A stretch of DNA of 20,656 bases from a virus. The notes under the pieces are model-generated. The model worked only from the letters and a program-made list of their open reading frames with translations, did not search any database and was not told where the DNA came from. The stretch is from the IMG/VR virus record IMGVR_UViG_3300047547_000130, positions 1-20,656 of that record; one strand, given 5' to 3'. This document shows, piece by piece, positions 12,579-20,656 of this stretch. The translations under genes and the position numbers were made by a program. Position 1 is the first letter of the stretch. Every line of letters begins with the position of its first letter.

Positions 12579-13223
12579 ATGAGTATTCGAGACCGAAACA
12601 TCGACTGGCTCCGGGAATATCGCCTGATTCCGTCTTGGCATTTCTCCGGGTACGGTCCGACTCCAGCTGTCACGGAGTCTGGCACCACATCGCACGCGGC
12701 GGGAGCTTTGCTTCCCGGCTCAGACACGGGTGCGCCGATCATCGACGAGATCAGCACGTTCGGCTATTCGGCCTGCAAGATGGACACGGACGGCGACGTT
12801 CTGTCCACCTACTGGCTGGTTCCGCACGATCTGGACCCGACGTATGAGGTCGGCTTCCGCATCTGGTGGACCTCTGCTGCTTCCGGCACGCAGACGGTTG
12901 ACTGGACGCTCAAGACCTCGTGGAAAGCGGCTGGCGCGGCTTTGGCTGCTGCTTCCGCCGGTGCTGCTCTCAATACCACGATTGCGCAAGACGCGATGGC
13001 TTCCACGGCCTACGGCGCGATGCGCACCGAACGCGGTATCTTGAACAGTGGCTTCCTGACCCGCCAGCAAGTCGAGGACGGTGCCGTGGGCTTGTTCCAC
13101 GTCGCCGCCACCGACCTCCATACCGGCATCTCCGCCGCGTGGCTGCTGGGTTTGGAAATCGACTACGTGCCGTTCCGCACTCGCGGTACCGGCGTGGCGT
13201 CGAACTGCCCGCTGGAGAGCTAG
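12579..13223 (+). CDS. Putative minor head/structural protein, 214 residues
   Basis: The ATG follows AAAGG. The protein is rich in Ala, Thr, Ser and Gly in the middle (WKAAGAALAAASAGAALN) and has aromatic beta-like stretches (FGYSACKMDTDGDVLSTYWL). It has no motif I recognise. A gene of this size directly after the capsid gene is often a head decoration, capsid-stabilising or head-completion protein. Its C-terminal part (GLEIDYVPFRTRG) looks like a beta-sandwich strand. Assignment by position only. Confidence 0.65.
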   Translation: MSIRDRNIDWLREYRLIPSWHFSGYGPTPAVTESGTTSHAAGALLPGSDTGAPIIDEISTFGYSACKMDTDGDVLSTYWLVPHDLDPTYEVGFRIWWTSAASGTQTVDWTLKTSWKAAGAALAAASAGAALNTTIAQDAMASTAYGAMRTERGILNSGFLTRQQVEDGAVGLFHVAATDLHTGISAAWLLGLEIDYVPFRTRGTGVASNCPLES

Positions 13224-13227
13224 GCGT

Positions 13228-13830
13228 ATGCTACTCACTGTTGCGAGCAACCGTAGCATTGAGTTTCCAAGTCTGCCGGGGGCCGAGGACATCGGCCCCC
13301 GGTGGAACTTGGCTAGGCCAATGGAAGAAGGTCGGCGTTTCGAGATTCCCGGTGCCGACCGCTGGCAGGAGCTTCTTTTGCGCGAGATGGGCGGTTGCCA
13401 TCCGGCAGCGCAATGGCATGGCCGAGACTTCCTGCGGCGGCTCAGGGAATACGACAAAGACCTGAACATCATCTGGCAGCCGGTTTATGAGCGATGGGTG
13501 GCCTACCGCGTCAAGGAATACGGTATCAATCGCGGTTACGATCTTCTGACGTATCAGTTCACATTGCAAGGCTCCGACGGGTCCGCGTACCGTCCGGGCG
13601 AGTGGGTCTTATACAGAATGCGCCAGCGCGACTCGTGGCGTGAGACTGGCGGAGATCGCAAAAAGGCGGTCTTAAGACACAGGCAGGCCGTAAAAGAGGC
13701 CAAAGATTATCAGGCCAAGGCGCAGCGCAAAGAGCGCAGGGCTATTGCGACCGAGGCGGCCAAGAGCATATCCAAGTACGCCGTGCGCGGGGCGCACAGC
13801 ATTATCGTACCGAAAACCGTAGGAGGCTAG
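13228..13830 (+). CDS. Hypothetical phage structural-region protein, 200 residues
   Basis: The ATG at 13228 lies four bases after the previous stop with GGAGAG upstream; earlier starts would overlap the capsid-adjacent gene. The first 140 residues form a Trp/Tyr/Arg-rich domain (WQPVYERWVAYRVKEYGINR). The last 60 are a highly charged basic helix (AVKEAKDYQAKAQRKERRA). The family is unknown to me. The tail could bind DNA or an assembly partner. Confidence 0.65.
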   Translation: MLLTVASNRSIEFPSLPGAEDIGPRWNLARPMEEGRRFEIPGADRWQELLLREMGGCHPAAQWHGRDFLRRLREYDKDLNIIWQPVYERWVAYRVKEYGINRGYDLLTYQFTLQGSDGSAYRPGEWVLYRMRQRDSWRETGGDRKKAVLRHRQAVKEAKDYQAKAQRKERRAIATEAAKSISKYAVRGAHSIIVPKTVGG

Positions 13831-13831
13831 A

Positions 13832-14170
13832 ATGCCTGAACGTGAATACGACATCGTTATTGCGACCTACGCCGCCGCGCAGACTGGCGTTGAGGTGATT
13901 GCAGCTCCGGGCGCGGGCAAGGCCATCAAGCTGCACCGCTACCACATTAGCCGCGACGCCGCCGGAAATGCCTTCTTCCTGAGTGGCAGCACGCAGATTA
14001 CGAACAAGTGGTACAACCCGGCCAATGGCGGCGTTGCCATTCACGGAGTCGGGCGGACGCTCGGTGAGAACGAGGCGCTGAAATACACCTCGGTCGGCGC
14101 GGCAAACGAGAGCATCGAAGTGCATTACGAGATCGTTTCCGTGCGCGTCAACCGGACCAACACGCAGTAA
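13832..14170 (+). CDS. Small beta-rich structural protein, 112 residues
   Basis: The ATG follows TAGGAGG. The short protein has alternating beta-like segments (VEVIAAPGAGKAIKLHRYH, ESIEVHYEIVSVRVNRTN) and few charges in the core. It looks like a head decoration or cement-type fold, but this is shape only; no motif is recognised. It lies one base after the previous stop, so the transcript is shared. Confidence 0.6.
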   Translation: MPEREYDIVIATYAAAQTGVEVIAAPGAGKAIKLHRYHISRDAAGNAFFLSGSTQITNKWYNPANGGVAIHGVGRTLGENEALKYTSVGAANESIEVHYEIVSVRVNRTNTQ

Positions 14171-14181
14171 CGGAGGGCGTC

Positions 14182-14628
14182 ATGCTCTACGTTCGCATCC
14201 AGTTTGAAAAGACGGACTCAGGCAGCCGGTCCGACTGCCCGGTGCTGGACAAGTACGTCAAAAAGGCGCGGTGGTTTTACTGTGATCCGGACGATGTGAC
14301 CGTTGGTTACGCCGGTCTTGACGACACGCACTACGGCATCAAGGAATCGGATTGTTGCGTGCAGGTTGACAAGACCGAGGCCATCGACTTCAAGAAGAAG
14401 ACCGAATACCGATACGCGCAGGCGAAGATCAGGGCTGTCTGCGCGGACGGCGGATTGCTCAAGGAGCAGAAGCTGAAGAACCTTGAGGGCATTCTGGACG
14501 GCCTGCCGCAGGATGACCGAGACACCATCGACGAATGGATGGACGAGCATAAGGCGGAATGGGGAATGCAGGATTCCATGTGGACCTCCATGATGTCGTC
14601 TTTGAGGTCGATGTTCGGGCTTAAGTAG
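14182..14628 (+). CDS. Hypothetical protein, 148 residues
   Basis: The ATG follows CGGAGGGCGTC. The N-terminal half is beta-like with several cysteines (CPVLDKYVKKARWFYCD, then SDCCVQVDK). The C-terminal half is acidic and helical and ends in a Met-rich stretch (MWTSMMSSLRSMFGLK). It lies within the virion gene block. I do not recognise it and cannot tell a virion component from an assembly factor. Confidence 0.6.
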   Translation: MLYVRIQFEKTDSGSRSDCPVLDKYVKKARWFYCDPDDVTVGYAGLDDTHYGIKESDCCVQVDKTEAIDFKKKTEYRYAQAKIRAVCADGGLLKEQKLKNLEGILDGLPQDDRDTIDEWMDEHKAEWGMQDSMWTSMMSSLRSMFGLK

Positions 14629-14637
14629 GACCGGCAC

Positions 14638-16101
14638 ATGGCCGTCATAAACTACAGCGGGTCAATCACCACGGCGCAGACCTTCGCGTCCACGGATACC
14701 GTCACAGCCACGGCCAACACCACCGTGGATACCGGCGGCAGCATCACCAAGACCGACACGGCCAGCATGACGTTCAATGTCGCCGCCGGTGTTATCATCA
14801 CCGTGCAGAACACCGGCTACATCGACATCAAGGGTAGCCGCAAGAACTTCGTCCATTTCAACAGCAATGCCGCCAATAAGCAGGGTGGTGACTGGCAGTA
14901 CATCACATTTAACGGCAGCAGCACAAGTAATACGATGCAATGGTGCATCTTCTCGAACTGCCGCAGCGGCGTCATATTCCAAGGCCACACCCCGGCGGAC
15001 GGAAAGTTCCGCTACCTCATTGGCTACAACTGCACGTATCAGGGGCCGGGCGGCTACACCAGTCAGTCCAGCGGCACGTTTGTTGTCAGCGATGTTGCCT
15101 GCGTTCGTTACGGCAATTACTTCCTTAACAGCTCCAGCAGCGGCGGCACGATGACGTGGGAGCGCATCTACCTGCGCGAGCCGCTGGTCTCCGCTTCCGG
15201 CGTGCAGGGCTTGGCTGGATGCACCAAGACTTGCTCGATCAATGACATGATGTCGGAATGGCTCGCGGACACCGCCGGTCCGCAGATCGCCCCAGCCGCC
15301 GCCAACACAATCACGATAACACGCGGATATTTTCATGTTCGCAGCGGAAACGTCGCCAACCCCTATACAACATTCAGCAACGGCGCTGGACTGCTGACGC
15401 TGACGAACCCACTGATTCATGTCGGCGGGAACCTGTATTTTCAGCACGCCAGCGGGACAACGACAATTACCGGAGGCGACGTTTACGGCGGGTCGCGTGC
15501 GGCGGCCGGTCTATTCAGTCAGAATGCCAGCGGGATGACGCTTTCCGACGTGGCCTTGTTTGGAACCAACCGCGCAGACCTCAGCGTGTTTGACACCAGC
15601 ACGGCGACACCGAACAGCGGCAGCACACCCGCGCAATACAACGGCGCGACCAGCGTCAGCAGCCCCCGCAGCAGTCGTAAGTATCCGCTTTCCTTCGGCT
15701 CGCCGACAGCAGGCGCATGGTCCGGCGGGACATCTACCGTCACCGCGACGGCGAACATCGTTTGCAAGGCTCGCGTTCTACTTGGCACGGCAACCGGAGT
15801 CTATGACTACGCGGCAACGGAATGGGACGCTCCTGACCTCTATGTCAGCGAAATTCAACAGACGATTCCGTCAACGGTCACGGACTGGAATATCAGCGGC
15901 GGCAAATACGGCACTAGCAAAAGCATCGCCGTCAACATCCGGCAGGACAGCATAGCTCGCACATACTACGGAGTGCTTGAGGGCGTTGGTCCGCTTGGCG
16001 AGCGTTTCCAATCTAGCGAGTTCACGATCACAGTTGCCGCAGCCGCAGCCGGTGGTGGCGGCGGAATCGTCGTCAACACCCTAGAAGAAGTGGAGTGCTA
16101 A
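14638..16101 (+). CDS. Large beta-helix-like virion protein, possible fiber or spike, 487 residues
   Basis: The protein opens with MAVINYSGSITTAQTFASTD and is rich in Thr, Ser, Gly and Asn throughout, with regularly spaced beta turns (GYIDIKGSRKNFVHFNSNA, GGDVYGGSRAAAGLFSQNA). This composition is typical of right-handed beta-helix phage proteins. A second domain (about 360-470) resembles a fibronectin-like repeat. It ends in a Gly/Ala tract (VAAAAAGGGGGIVVNTLEE). Its place inside the head/connector block suggests a head fiber or spike used in host contact. This is inference from composition. Confidence 0.65.
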   Translation: MAVINYSGSITTAQTFASTDTVTATANTTVDTGGSITKTDTASMTFNVAAGVIITVQNTGYIDIKGSRKNFVHFNSNAANKQGGDWQYITFNGSSTSNTMQWCIFSNCRSGVIFQGHTPADGKFRYLIGYNCTYQGPGGYTSQSSGTFVVSDVACVRYGNYFLNSSSSGGTMTWERIYLREPLVSASGVQGLAGCTKTCSINDMMSEWLADTAGPQIAPAAANTITITRGYFHVRSGNVANPYTTFSNGAGLLTLTNPLIHVGGNLYFQHASGTTTITGGDVYGGSRAAAGLFSQNASGMTLSDVALFGTNRADLSVFDTSTATPNSGSTPAQYNGATSVSSPRSSRKYPLSFGSPTAGAWSGGTSTVTATANIVCKARVLLGTATGVYDYAATEWDAPDLYVSEIQQTIPSTVTDWNISGGKYGTSKSIAVNIRQDSIARTYYGVLEGVGPLGERFQSSEFTITVAAAAAGGGGGIVVNTLEEVEC

Positions 16102-16102
16102 C

Positions 16103-16156
16103 ATGACAGTTGCCGTATTTGGTGGCAGTCTTGTAACCAGCATTGGGGGCTGCTAA
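16103..16156 (+). CDS. Possible 17-residue micro-gene
   Basis: An ATG one base after the previous stop, preceded by GGAG, encodes MTVAVFGGSLVTSIGGC and its stop overlaps the next start in TAATG. The product is hydrophobic and glycine-rich and ends in Cys. It may serve to carry ribosomes to the adaptor gene, or be a real micropeptide. Confidence 0.4.
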   Translation: MTVAVFGGSLVTSIGGC

Positions 16157-16812
16157 TGCAATTATCCGATATGCGGACGGTCCTGCTGGAATATCTTGAC
16201 GACCCATCGGGCGACCTGTGGACCAATGCCAGACTCAACGCCCACCTGAACATGGCGAAGGACTGGATCGTCACGATCATCGAAAAACAGGACAAGGACT
16301 ACTTTGTCACCAGCGAGGACAAGTCGATTACCGCCGTTTCCGACGCTTCCGATGCCACGTTCGCCTTGGACGCAACGTATCGACAGACAATACTTGTCGA
16401 ACGCCTGAACAGCGGGAACCGACCGACGGTCTTGCAGCCGGTTCAATTCCGCTACCGTGATCGCATTGGCTCGCAGCGCGTCGGGATCGACACCAGCGGC
16501 CCGTTCTGGTGCGTGGTCGGCTCCAATATGCGGATCATCAACCCGGTTGAGAGCTTCACCCTGCGCCACTGGTATCTGCCGCGCCTTGCCGACATGAGTG
16601 CGGACGCCGACACACCGTCAATCCCGAAGGAGTGGCACAATCTCTTGGTCATGAAGGCGGCAACCCGGCTTCTGCGCTCCAAGCAGAGAGATATGGAGCT
16701 TATTCGGGACTGGGAGGCTGACGTTCAGGTGGAATTGCAGCTTTTGATTAACAGCCTTGAGCAGCAGAAGATGGAGCCGCGCCGCATCCGTGAAACAGGA
16801 GAATGGGAATAG
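16156..16812 (+). CDS. Putative head-tail adaptor protein, 218 residues
   Basis: The ATG overlaps the micro-gene stop (TAATG) and follows GGGGG. The N-terminal region MRTVLLEYLDDPSGDLWTNA with the helix LNAHLNMAKDWIVTIIEK is typical of phage adaptor proteins that dock under the portal (P22 gp4-like or tail tubular A-like). The middle carries beta segments (YLPRLADMS region), and the C-terminus is a long helix (AATRLLRSKQRDMELIRDWE). Such proteins seal the filled head and hold the tail. It is followed, with overlap, by the large stabilisation-type protein, as in podovirus maps. Confidence 0.75.
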   Translation: MQLSDMRTVLLEYLDDPSGDLWTNARLNAHLNMAKDWIVTIIEKQDKDYFVTSEDKSITAVSDASDATFALDATYRQTILVERLNSGNRPTVLQPVQFRYRDRIGSQRVGIDTSGPFWCVVGSNMRIINPVESFTLRHWYLPRLADMSADADTPSIPKEWHNLLVMKAATRLLRSKQRDMELIRDWEADVQVELQLLINSLEQQKMEPRRIRETGEWE

Positions 16813-19160
16813 TGGACCCGCAAGAAGTCAGTATTCGCGGGCCGTTCGTCGGCCTAAACACCCTCAAGCACGCGGCGTTGCTGGACGACCGCGAGGCTTC
16901 GGATTGCGCCAACGTCATGCTGGATCAGGACTCGATTAAAAACCGCTACGAGATGATCGTGAATTCCGCCACTGTCTCTCCGACAACGGCATCGGACACG
17001 TTTACGCGGGCCGACAATGCCAGTCTTGGCGCGTCTTGGACGGAGACCGAGACCAACGGCACTTATGCCATCGTATCCAATCGCGTCAAGGCTCTTGGTG
17101 GTGCCGGTGCGCCGCACATGACAGCCCTGCACACGACGGCGATTGGCACGGACCAGATCGTGCAGGCGGATGTCTATGGCGATGACTCCGGCAGCGGTAA
17201 TAGCCTTCCTGCTGGACTGGCTGTTCGCGCAACGGACGCCAGCAACTTCTACGGCGTCCTACTGACCATTGACGCGCTTGGCGTGATTACGCAGATCGAG
17301 ATTCGCAAGCGCGTTGCTGGCACGAACACGACACTGGTACAAAAGGCGGTCTCCATCGCGCAGGTTAGCGGTAAGAACACGCTGAAAGTTATCATTATAG
17401 GCCGGACGATCTTGGTGTATATCGACGGCACGTTCTACCTTGGATGGAAAGACTCGTCGCTGACAACCGGAAATCTCTGCGGTCTTTACTGCGGCAGCAC
17501 CAGCACGCTGAACGGCTACATCACTTATTTCGACACGTTCTCCGCGAGCCGTGAAAACAGCGTGCGCGGAGTTCGGACTTATTTCGATACCAACGGCAAG
17601 CTCTGGAACTTCTGCAAGATTTACCAGAGCATTTACTACCTGAATTCCACCGGCGTATCCGCGACCTCTCTGGCGTCCGGCCTTGTGGCTGGAACGATCC
17701 CGGCATTCTGCGACTTCGGCGGACGTCTATATTTCCCGGATGGCAGCACGACGCCGCAATGCACGGATGGCAGCGCGTTATTCAGTCCGCGCATTACCGC
17801 GCCGTCCGCGCCCACCTGTGCGGCAAATGCGACAGCGGCCATGACTGGCATCTATACCTATAAGTACACGTACTATTCAAGCACATGGGGTATCGAGTCT
17901 CAAGCTAGCCCCGAATCGACTTCGATTACACTGCAAAACCAGTCCGTCGATCTGACGCTCTCCACTTCCGGTGACAGTCGCGTTGACAAGATGCGCGTCT
18001 ATCGCAAGAAGATCAGCGCGGGCGAATCGACATGGACCTTTGTTGCCGAGTTCGCGCAGAATACGGCCTACACGGACAGCATTCGTGACGACAATCGCAA
18101 GCGGACCCCGGCTTGCCCGATTTCATCGACGGCCAGCCTCCCGGCGTTCAAGTACTGCGCCAGCTTCGGCCAGCGCATGTGGTGGGCGACGGACAATCGA
18201 CTGTACTGGTCCGAGATTGGCAGACCGGGAACCGTGACCGATGAGAATGAGAACTGGATTCAGATTGGCGACGCCTCATACGAAGACCCCATCACTGGCC
18301 TTGTCGGATTTATGAACCATTTGGTGATTTTCAAGCGGCGGTCGATCTGGCTAATCTCCGACCCGAACCCGGTTACGATGGTGCCGAGACCGATCACCTA
18401 CGGGACCGGCTGCGTGTCGAACGCGACCATCGTTACGGCTGAGAACTACGTGTACTTTGCCGGGGAATACGGCATCTACCGATATGATGTCGGCAGCTTG
18501 CCGGAGAACATATCCGAGCCTGTCGAGCCGTCTTACAATGCCCGCATCAAGGACGCCGACGAACTCATGTTTGCCGTGCATGATGTCAAGAACAAGTGCG
18601 TGATTTTCAGCATGTTCGGCCAGAACGAGACCAACAACAAGACCTGCTACGTGTTCTTCTACCGCCACTCGCGCCGGGTGCAGAAGTATGCGTGGACCAA
18701 GTGGGAAATCACGGTTCCGTTCACGGCTGGAGCATACGGCTACGGAATTCGCAGAAAAGAAAACAGCATCGTTTGGGGTTCGGCTGACGGCGGACTTGGA
18801 CAGGTGGACTTTGCGAATGCCGGTGACGCCACGGACGCGGCTGTCTCGGAGGGATTCACGGCGCGATGGGTGTCTCCAATGATGGACGGCGGCAAGCCTC
18901 ATAAAATGAAGCAATGGACGGAAATGACAGCCGAAGTCGCGGCGGCGGTCATGGCCGTGAACATGAAATACCTGATTGACAACGAGACCTCACCGACTAC
19001 GGCGGGGACAATTCCCAGTAACGATGTCTTTGGGCGAGAGGCCGTTGTCAGATCGAGCCGCTACATCCGGCTGCGTCTTGATTGGCAGCCGAATATCCAA
19101 AACGTCGAGGTTCTCGGCTTCGGCATCGGCGCGGAACTCACGGGTCGAGGCAGAACGTAA
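16812..19160 (+). CDS. Tail-stabilisation/tube-type protein with inserted LamG-like domain, 782 residues
   Basis: A GTG at 16812 has GGAG ten bases upstream; the ATG at 16803 is too close to it. The N-terminus (IRGPFVGLNTLKHAALLDD, then ASDCANVMLDQDSIKNRYEM) is the signature of phage stabilisation proteins (P22 gp10-like) that sit below the adaptor. Residues about 62-243, from DTFTRADNASLG to YFDTFSAS, look like a concanavalin/LamG-type jelly roll set into this frame. The remainder has repeated Trp/Tyr-Gly beta blades (FGQRMWWATDNRLYWSE, GGRLYFPDGSTTPQ) like a beta-propeller. The inserted domain may bind a surface sugar. The stop overlaps the next start (TAATG). Confidence 0.8.
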   Translation: MDPQEVSIRGPFVGLNTLKHAALLDDREASDCANVMLDQDSIKNRYEMIVNSATVSPTTASDTFTRADNASLGASWTETETNGTYAIVSNRVKALGGAGAPHMTALHTTAIGTDQIVQADVYGDDSGSGNSLPAGLAVRATDASNFYGVLLTIDALGVITQIEIRKRVAGTNTTLVQKAVSIAQVSGKNTLKVIIIGRTILVYIDGTFYLGWKDSSLTTGNLCGLYCGSTSTLNGYITYFDTFSASRENSVRGVRTYFDTNGKLWNFCKIYQSIYYLNSTGVSATSLASGLVAGTIPAFCDFGGRLYFPDGSTTPQCTDGSALFSPRITAPSAPTCAANATAAMTGIYTYKYTYYSSTWGIESQASPESTSITLQNQSVDLTLSTSGDSRVDKMRVYRKKISAGESTWTFVAEFAQNTAYTDSIRDDNRKRTPACPISSTASLPAFKYCASFGQRMWWATDNRLYWSEIGRPGTVTDENENWIQIGDASYEDPITGLVGFMNHLVIFKRRSIWLISDPNPVTMVPRPITYGTGCVSNATIVTAENYVYFAGEYGIYRYDVGSLPENISEPVEPSYNARIKDADELMFAVHDVKNKCVIFSMFGQNETNNKTCYVFFYRHSRRVQKYAWTKWEITVPFTAGAYGYGIRRKENSIVWGSADGGLGQVDFANAGDATDAAVSEGFTARWVSPMMDGGKPHKMKQWTEMTAEVAAAVMAVNMKYLIDNETSPTTAGTIPSNDVFGREAVVRSSRYIRLRLDWQPNIQNVEVLGFGIGAELTGRGRT

Positions 19161-19597
19161 TGCTCTATCAGCACCAAGACCACAAGATCAACGGAGAATT
19201 CCAGTCGCTTTATGACGAAGTTCTCAAGCTGCGCTCCGAGATTGCGCGACTGGACAGCGTGAACTATAAACAAGGCGTCCCGAAGGACTGGGACATCGAG
19301 AGCGGGGCTTATGTTGGAACTGGTGCCGGTCTTACTGTGTATTTGCAAAAGAAAATAGACTTGCATGGCCTTTTAATTACCAGAACGGACGGCACGACAA
19401 CCGGTCAGGTTCTATGGACAAAGGAAATGGCCGCTGTTCCCGGTGGTCGTCGATTAGATACCGGTGTAGCGGTTGCACTGATTACAGGTGGGATTGGACA
19501 ATTTGCCGTTGTTGCAAGTGCGCTCTCAGACGCGGCGGCGATCACATTCTCATACCTTGCATGGGGACGATACAACAATGAAGCGGCCCGTCCTTAA
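19160..19597 (+). CDS. Putative small virion protein with N-terminal coiled coil, 145 residues
   Basis: The ATG at 19160 overlaps the previous stop (TAATG) and follows CGAGG. The N-terminus (HKINGEFQSLYDEVLKLRSE) is a short coiled coil; the remainder is Gly- and Thr-rich and beta-like (GAYVGTGAGLTVYLQKKI). This is the form of small fiber, needle or plug proteins, but I recognise no family. It overlaps the next gene by 20 bases. Confidence 0.6.
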   Translation: MLYQHQDHKINGEFQSLYDEVLKLRSEIARLDSVNYKQGVPKDWDIESGAYVGTGAGLTVYLQKKIDLHGLLITRTDGTTTGQVLWTKEMAAVPGGRRLDTGVAVALITGGIGQFAVVASALSDAAAITFSYLAWGRYNNEAARP

Positions 19598-20111
19598 ATG
19601 GTTCGCTATCGCGGCGGTTAGCATGGCCTTGACCGGCTGCTACACCGGCAAGCTGCGCCGCATCGTCGAGTACGACGCCGATCATTACATGACCGTTGGC
19701 GACACGCTTTACAGGCCCAAGAATCTCGGCTTCCTGCCGCGCATCGAGGAACGCCACTTTGAATGGCTGGACAATCCGCCGCCGGTTGACCGGCTGGATT
19801 ACGTGCAAGTGACGCGCCTTGCCATGCTTCGGCACGAGAATGTCCATGCCGTTCAGCAGAAAGGCGTTGCGCGTGCATGGTGGTTTCAGCTATCCTATGT
19901 TCTGAGCCGGAAGGCGCGGTGGAAGGCCGAGCAGGAAGCCTACCGCATTGAGATGTTGACGTATCATGAATACGGCTACTGGAAACCGTGGATGCGGTCT
20001 CAGTACGTGCAGTTCATGATGGGCGAGCATTACGGAAAAATGACCGACGAGGCTACAGCGCAAGCCTTTGTCGATAAAATAGCACAGGAGGCTACCAATG
20101 CCAGCCGCTAG
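19578..20111 (+). CDS. Lipoprotein with HExxH metallopeptidase-like motif, 177 residues
   Basis: The ATG at 19578 gives a lipoprotein signal: KRP basic start, hydrophobic core (WFAIAAVSMA) and lipobox LTGC with Cys21. The mature part carries HENVH (86-90), which fits the zinc-binding HExxH, in the context RHENVHAVQQ, and a downstream AEQEAYR whose Glu could be the third ligand. It thus looks like a membrane-tethered zinc metallopeptidase. In a phage tail block, possible roles are cell-envelope modification, superinfection exclusion or entry; none is shown. Start chosen because the signal peptide begins here. Confidence 0.75.
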   Translation: MKRPVLKWFAIAAVSMALTGCYTGKLRRIVEYDADHYMTVGDTLYRPKNLGFLPRIEERHFEWLDNPPPVDRLDYVQVTRLAMLRHENVHAVQQKGVARAWWFQLSYVLSRKARWKAEQEAYRIEMLTYHEYGYWKPWMRSQYVQFMMGEHYGKMTDEATAQAFVDKIAQEATNASR

Positions 20112-20656
20112 AGCCGCGAGCATGGGTGCCTATACGGGTCTCAAGCAGAATCCGGACTACCTGCGTAAGACCCAAAATGCGCTGACCAAGGCGGCTGACA
20201 ACAACAAGCCGCAGACGCCCATGCAGCCAGCGAACACTCCGGGCGTCAAGACCACGGCCAATCCGCAGACACCAAAGACCTACGTGGCTCCGCCGCCTAC
20301 GCCTCAACAGCCTCAGCCGCAGGTGATCGGGCAGGTTCCCGGTCCAAACTTCGGCGCAACGCAGGCTCCGGTTCAGCAGCCGCAAAAGACTCAGGTGCCG
20401 ACCTCGCCTGTCCAAGCTCCGGCTCCCATCGAAAATGCGGGTTCCATGCCGCCACCGGCGGCTTCCGGCTTTAATCCGTCTATGGTGCAGGGTCAGGACT
20501 GGTGGAGACAGCTTGCCGGTTACCAGCCGCAGTGGAACACCACGGCCAACGCGATCAAGCAGGCCGTGGGCGCTTTGGACCCGTCGATGGTCCCGCAGTT
20601 CAATGCGCCACTGGGCTATCGCGACAATCTCATTGCTGGCATCAATTATCTCAAGA
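20098..20656 (+). CDS. Partial Pro/Gln-rich protein, right edge of window
   Basis: The ATG at 20098 follows a perfect AGGAGG and the frame remains open to the window end (186 codons seen), so the C-terminus is missing. It overlaps the lipoprotein gene by 14 bases. The visible part is largely disordered: Pro, Gln and Thr-rich from about residue 40 to 120 (APPPTPQQPQPQ), then a more ordered Trp-containing part (GQDWWRQLAGYQPQW). Position and composition suit an internal (ejection) virion protein or a tail component. This is a weak inference. Confidence 0.65.
   Translation, partial: MPAARAASMGAYTGLKQNPDYLRKTQNALTKAADNNKPQTPMQPANTPGVKTTANPQTPKTYVAPPPTPQQPQPQVIGQVPGPNFGATQAPVQQPQKTQVPTSPVQAPAPIENAGSMPPPAASGFNPSMVQGQDWWRQLAGYQPQWNTTANAIKQAVGALDPSMVPQFNAPLGYRDNLIAGINYLK

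Noticed and set aside
11846-12757. Long minus-strand open frame of 303 codons opposite the capsid gene
   Set aside because: Opposite a highly conserved capsid gene and spanning into the next gene; composition explains it.
12500-12847. GTG-started frame overlapping the gene at 12579
   Set aside because: It has a plausible ribosome binding site, but its product (His/Arg-rich) is out of frame with the structural gene and shows no protein-like pattern.

Overview
The window is about 20.7 kb of a tailed double-stranded DNA bacteriophage, either a free phage or a prophage. It holds a complete DNA-packaging and head-morphogenesis module in the usual order: large terminase, portal, scaffold, major capsid protein, minor structural proteins, head-tail adaptor and a large tail-stabilisation/tube-type protein. 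The portal and the tail-stabilisation protein resemble those of P22-like podoviruses. No tape-measure, sheath or tail-tube genes of a long-tailed phage are visible before the window ends. A lipoprotein with a lipobox, Shine-Dalgarno initiation and a bacterial tRNA-His point to a bacterial host, probably Gram-negative. I cannot name the host.

Layout. Positions 1-187 are the 5' end of a leftward gene, driven by a clear sigma70-type promoter at 237-265 that carries inverted repeats. Positions 188-874 are a long non-coding control region with dyad repeats, a CTAG cluster and several copies of a TGAGACTCGGTATCA-like site. A terminator-like hairpin (1072-1112) lies directly before a tRNA-His(GUG) gene (1117-1193).

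Positions 1221-5398 are a tightly packed rightward set of small accessory genes, many joined by 4-bp ATGA overlaps. They include a one-helix membrane peptide, a tRNA-like element without a normal anticodon loop (1737-1810), a stub of a cytosine-5 DNA methyltransferase, a RyR-domain protein, a hexapeptide-repeat beta-helix protein built from fifteen 18-bp repeats, and a RuvC-like resolvase. A 180-bp gap (5399-5578) carries a possible promoter, a Fur-box-like operator and a strong hairpin before the large terminase.

Positions 5579-20656 are the packaging and virion genes, all rightward. The terminase and portal package DNA into a procapsid built by scaffold and capsid protein. Adaptor and stabilisation proteins then close the portal and begin the tail. 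Two small membrane proteins lie between terminase and portal, and a putative zinc-metallopeptidase lipoprotein lies near the right end.

The most unusual signals are: (1) the large terminase, whose C-terminal nuclease motif (NHIPDALRY) sits inside an in-frame 144-bp segment flanked by a short repeat, ahead of the second nuclease motif; (2) the tRNA-like element at 1737-1810; (3) a family of shared operator-like dyads in the control region; and (4) the 18-bp repeat array whose units differ only at three amino-acid-changing codons.
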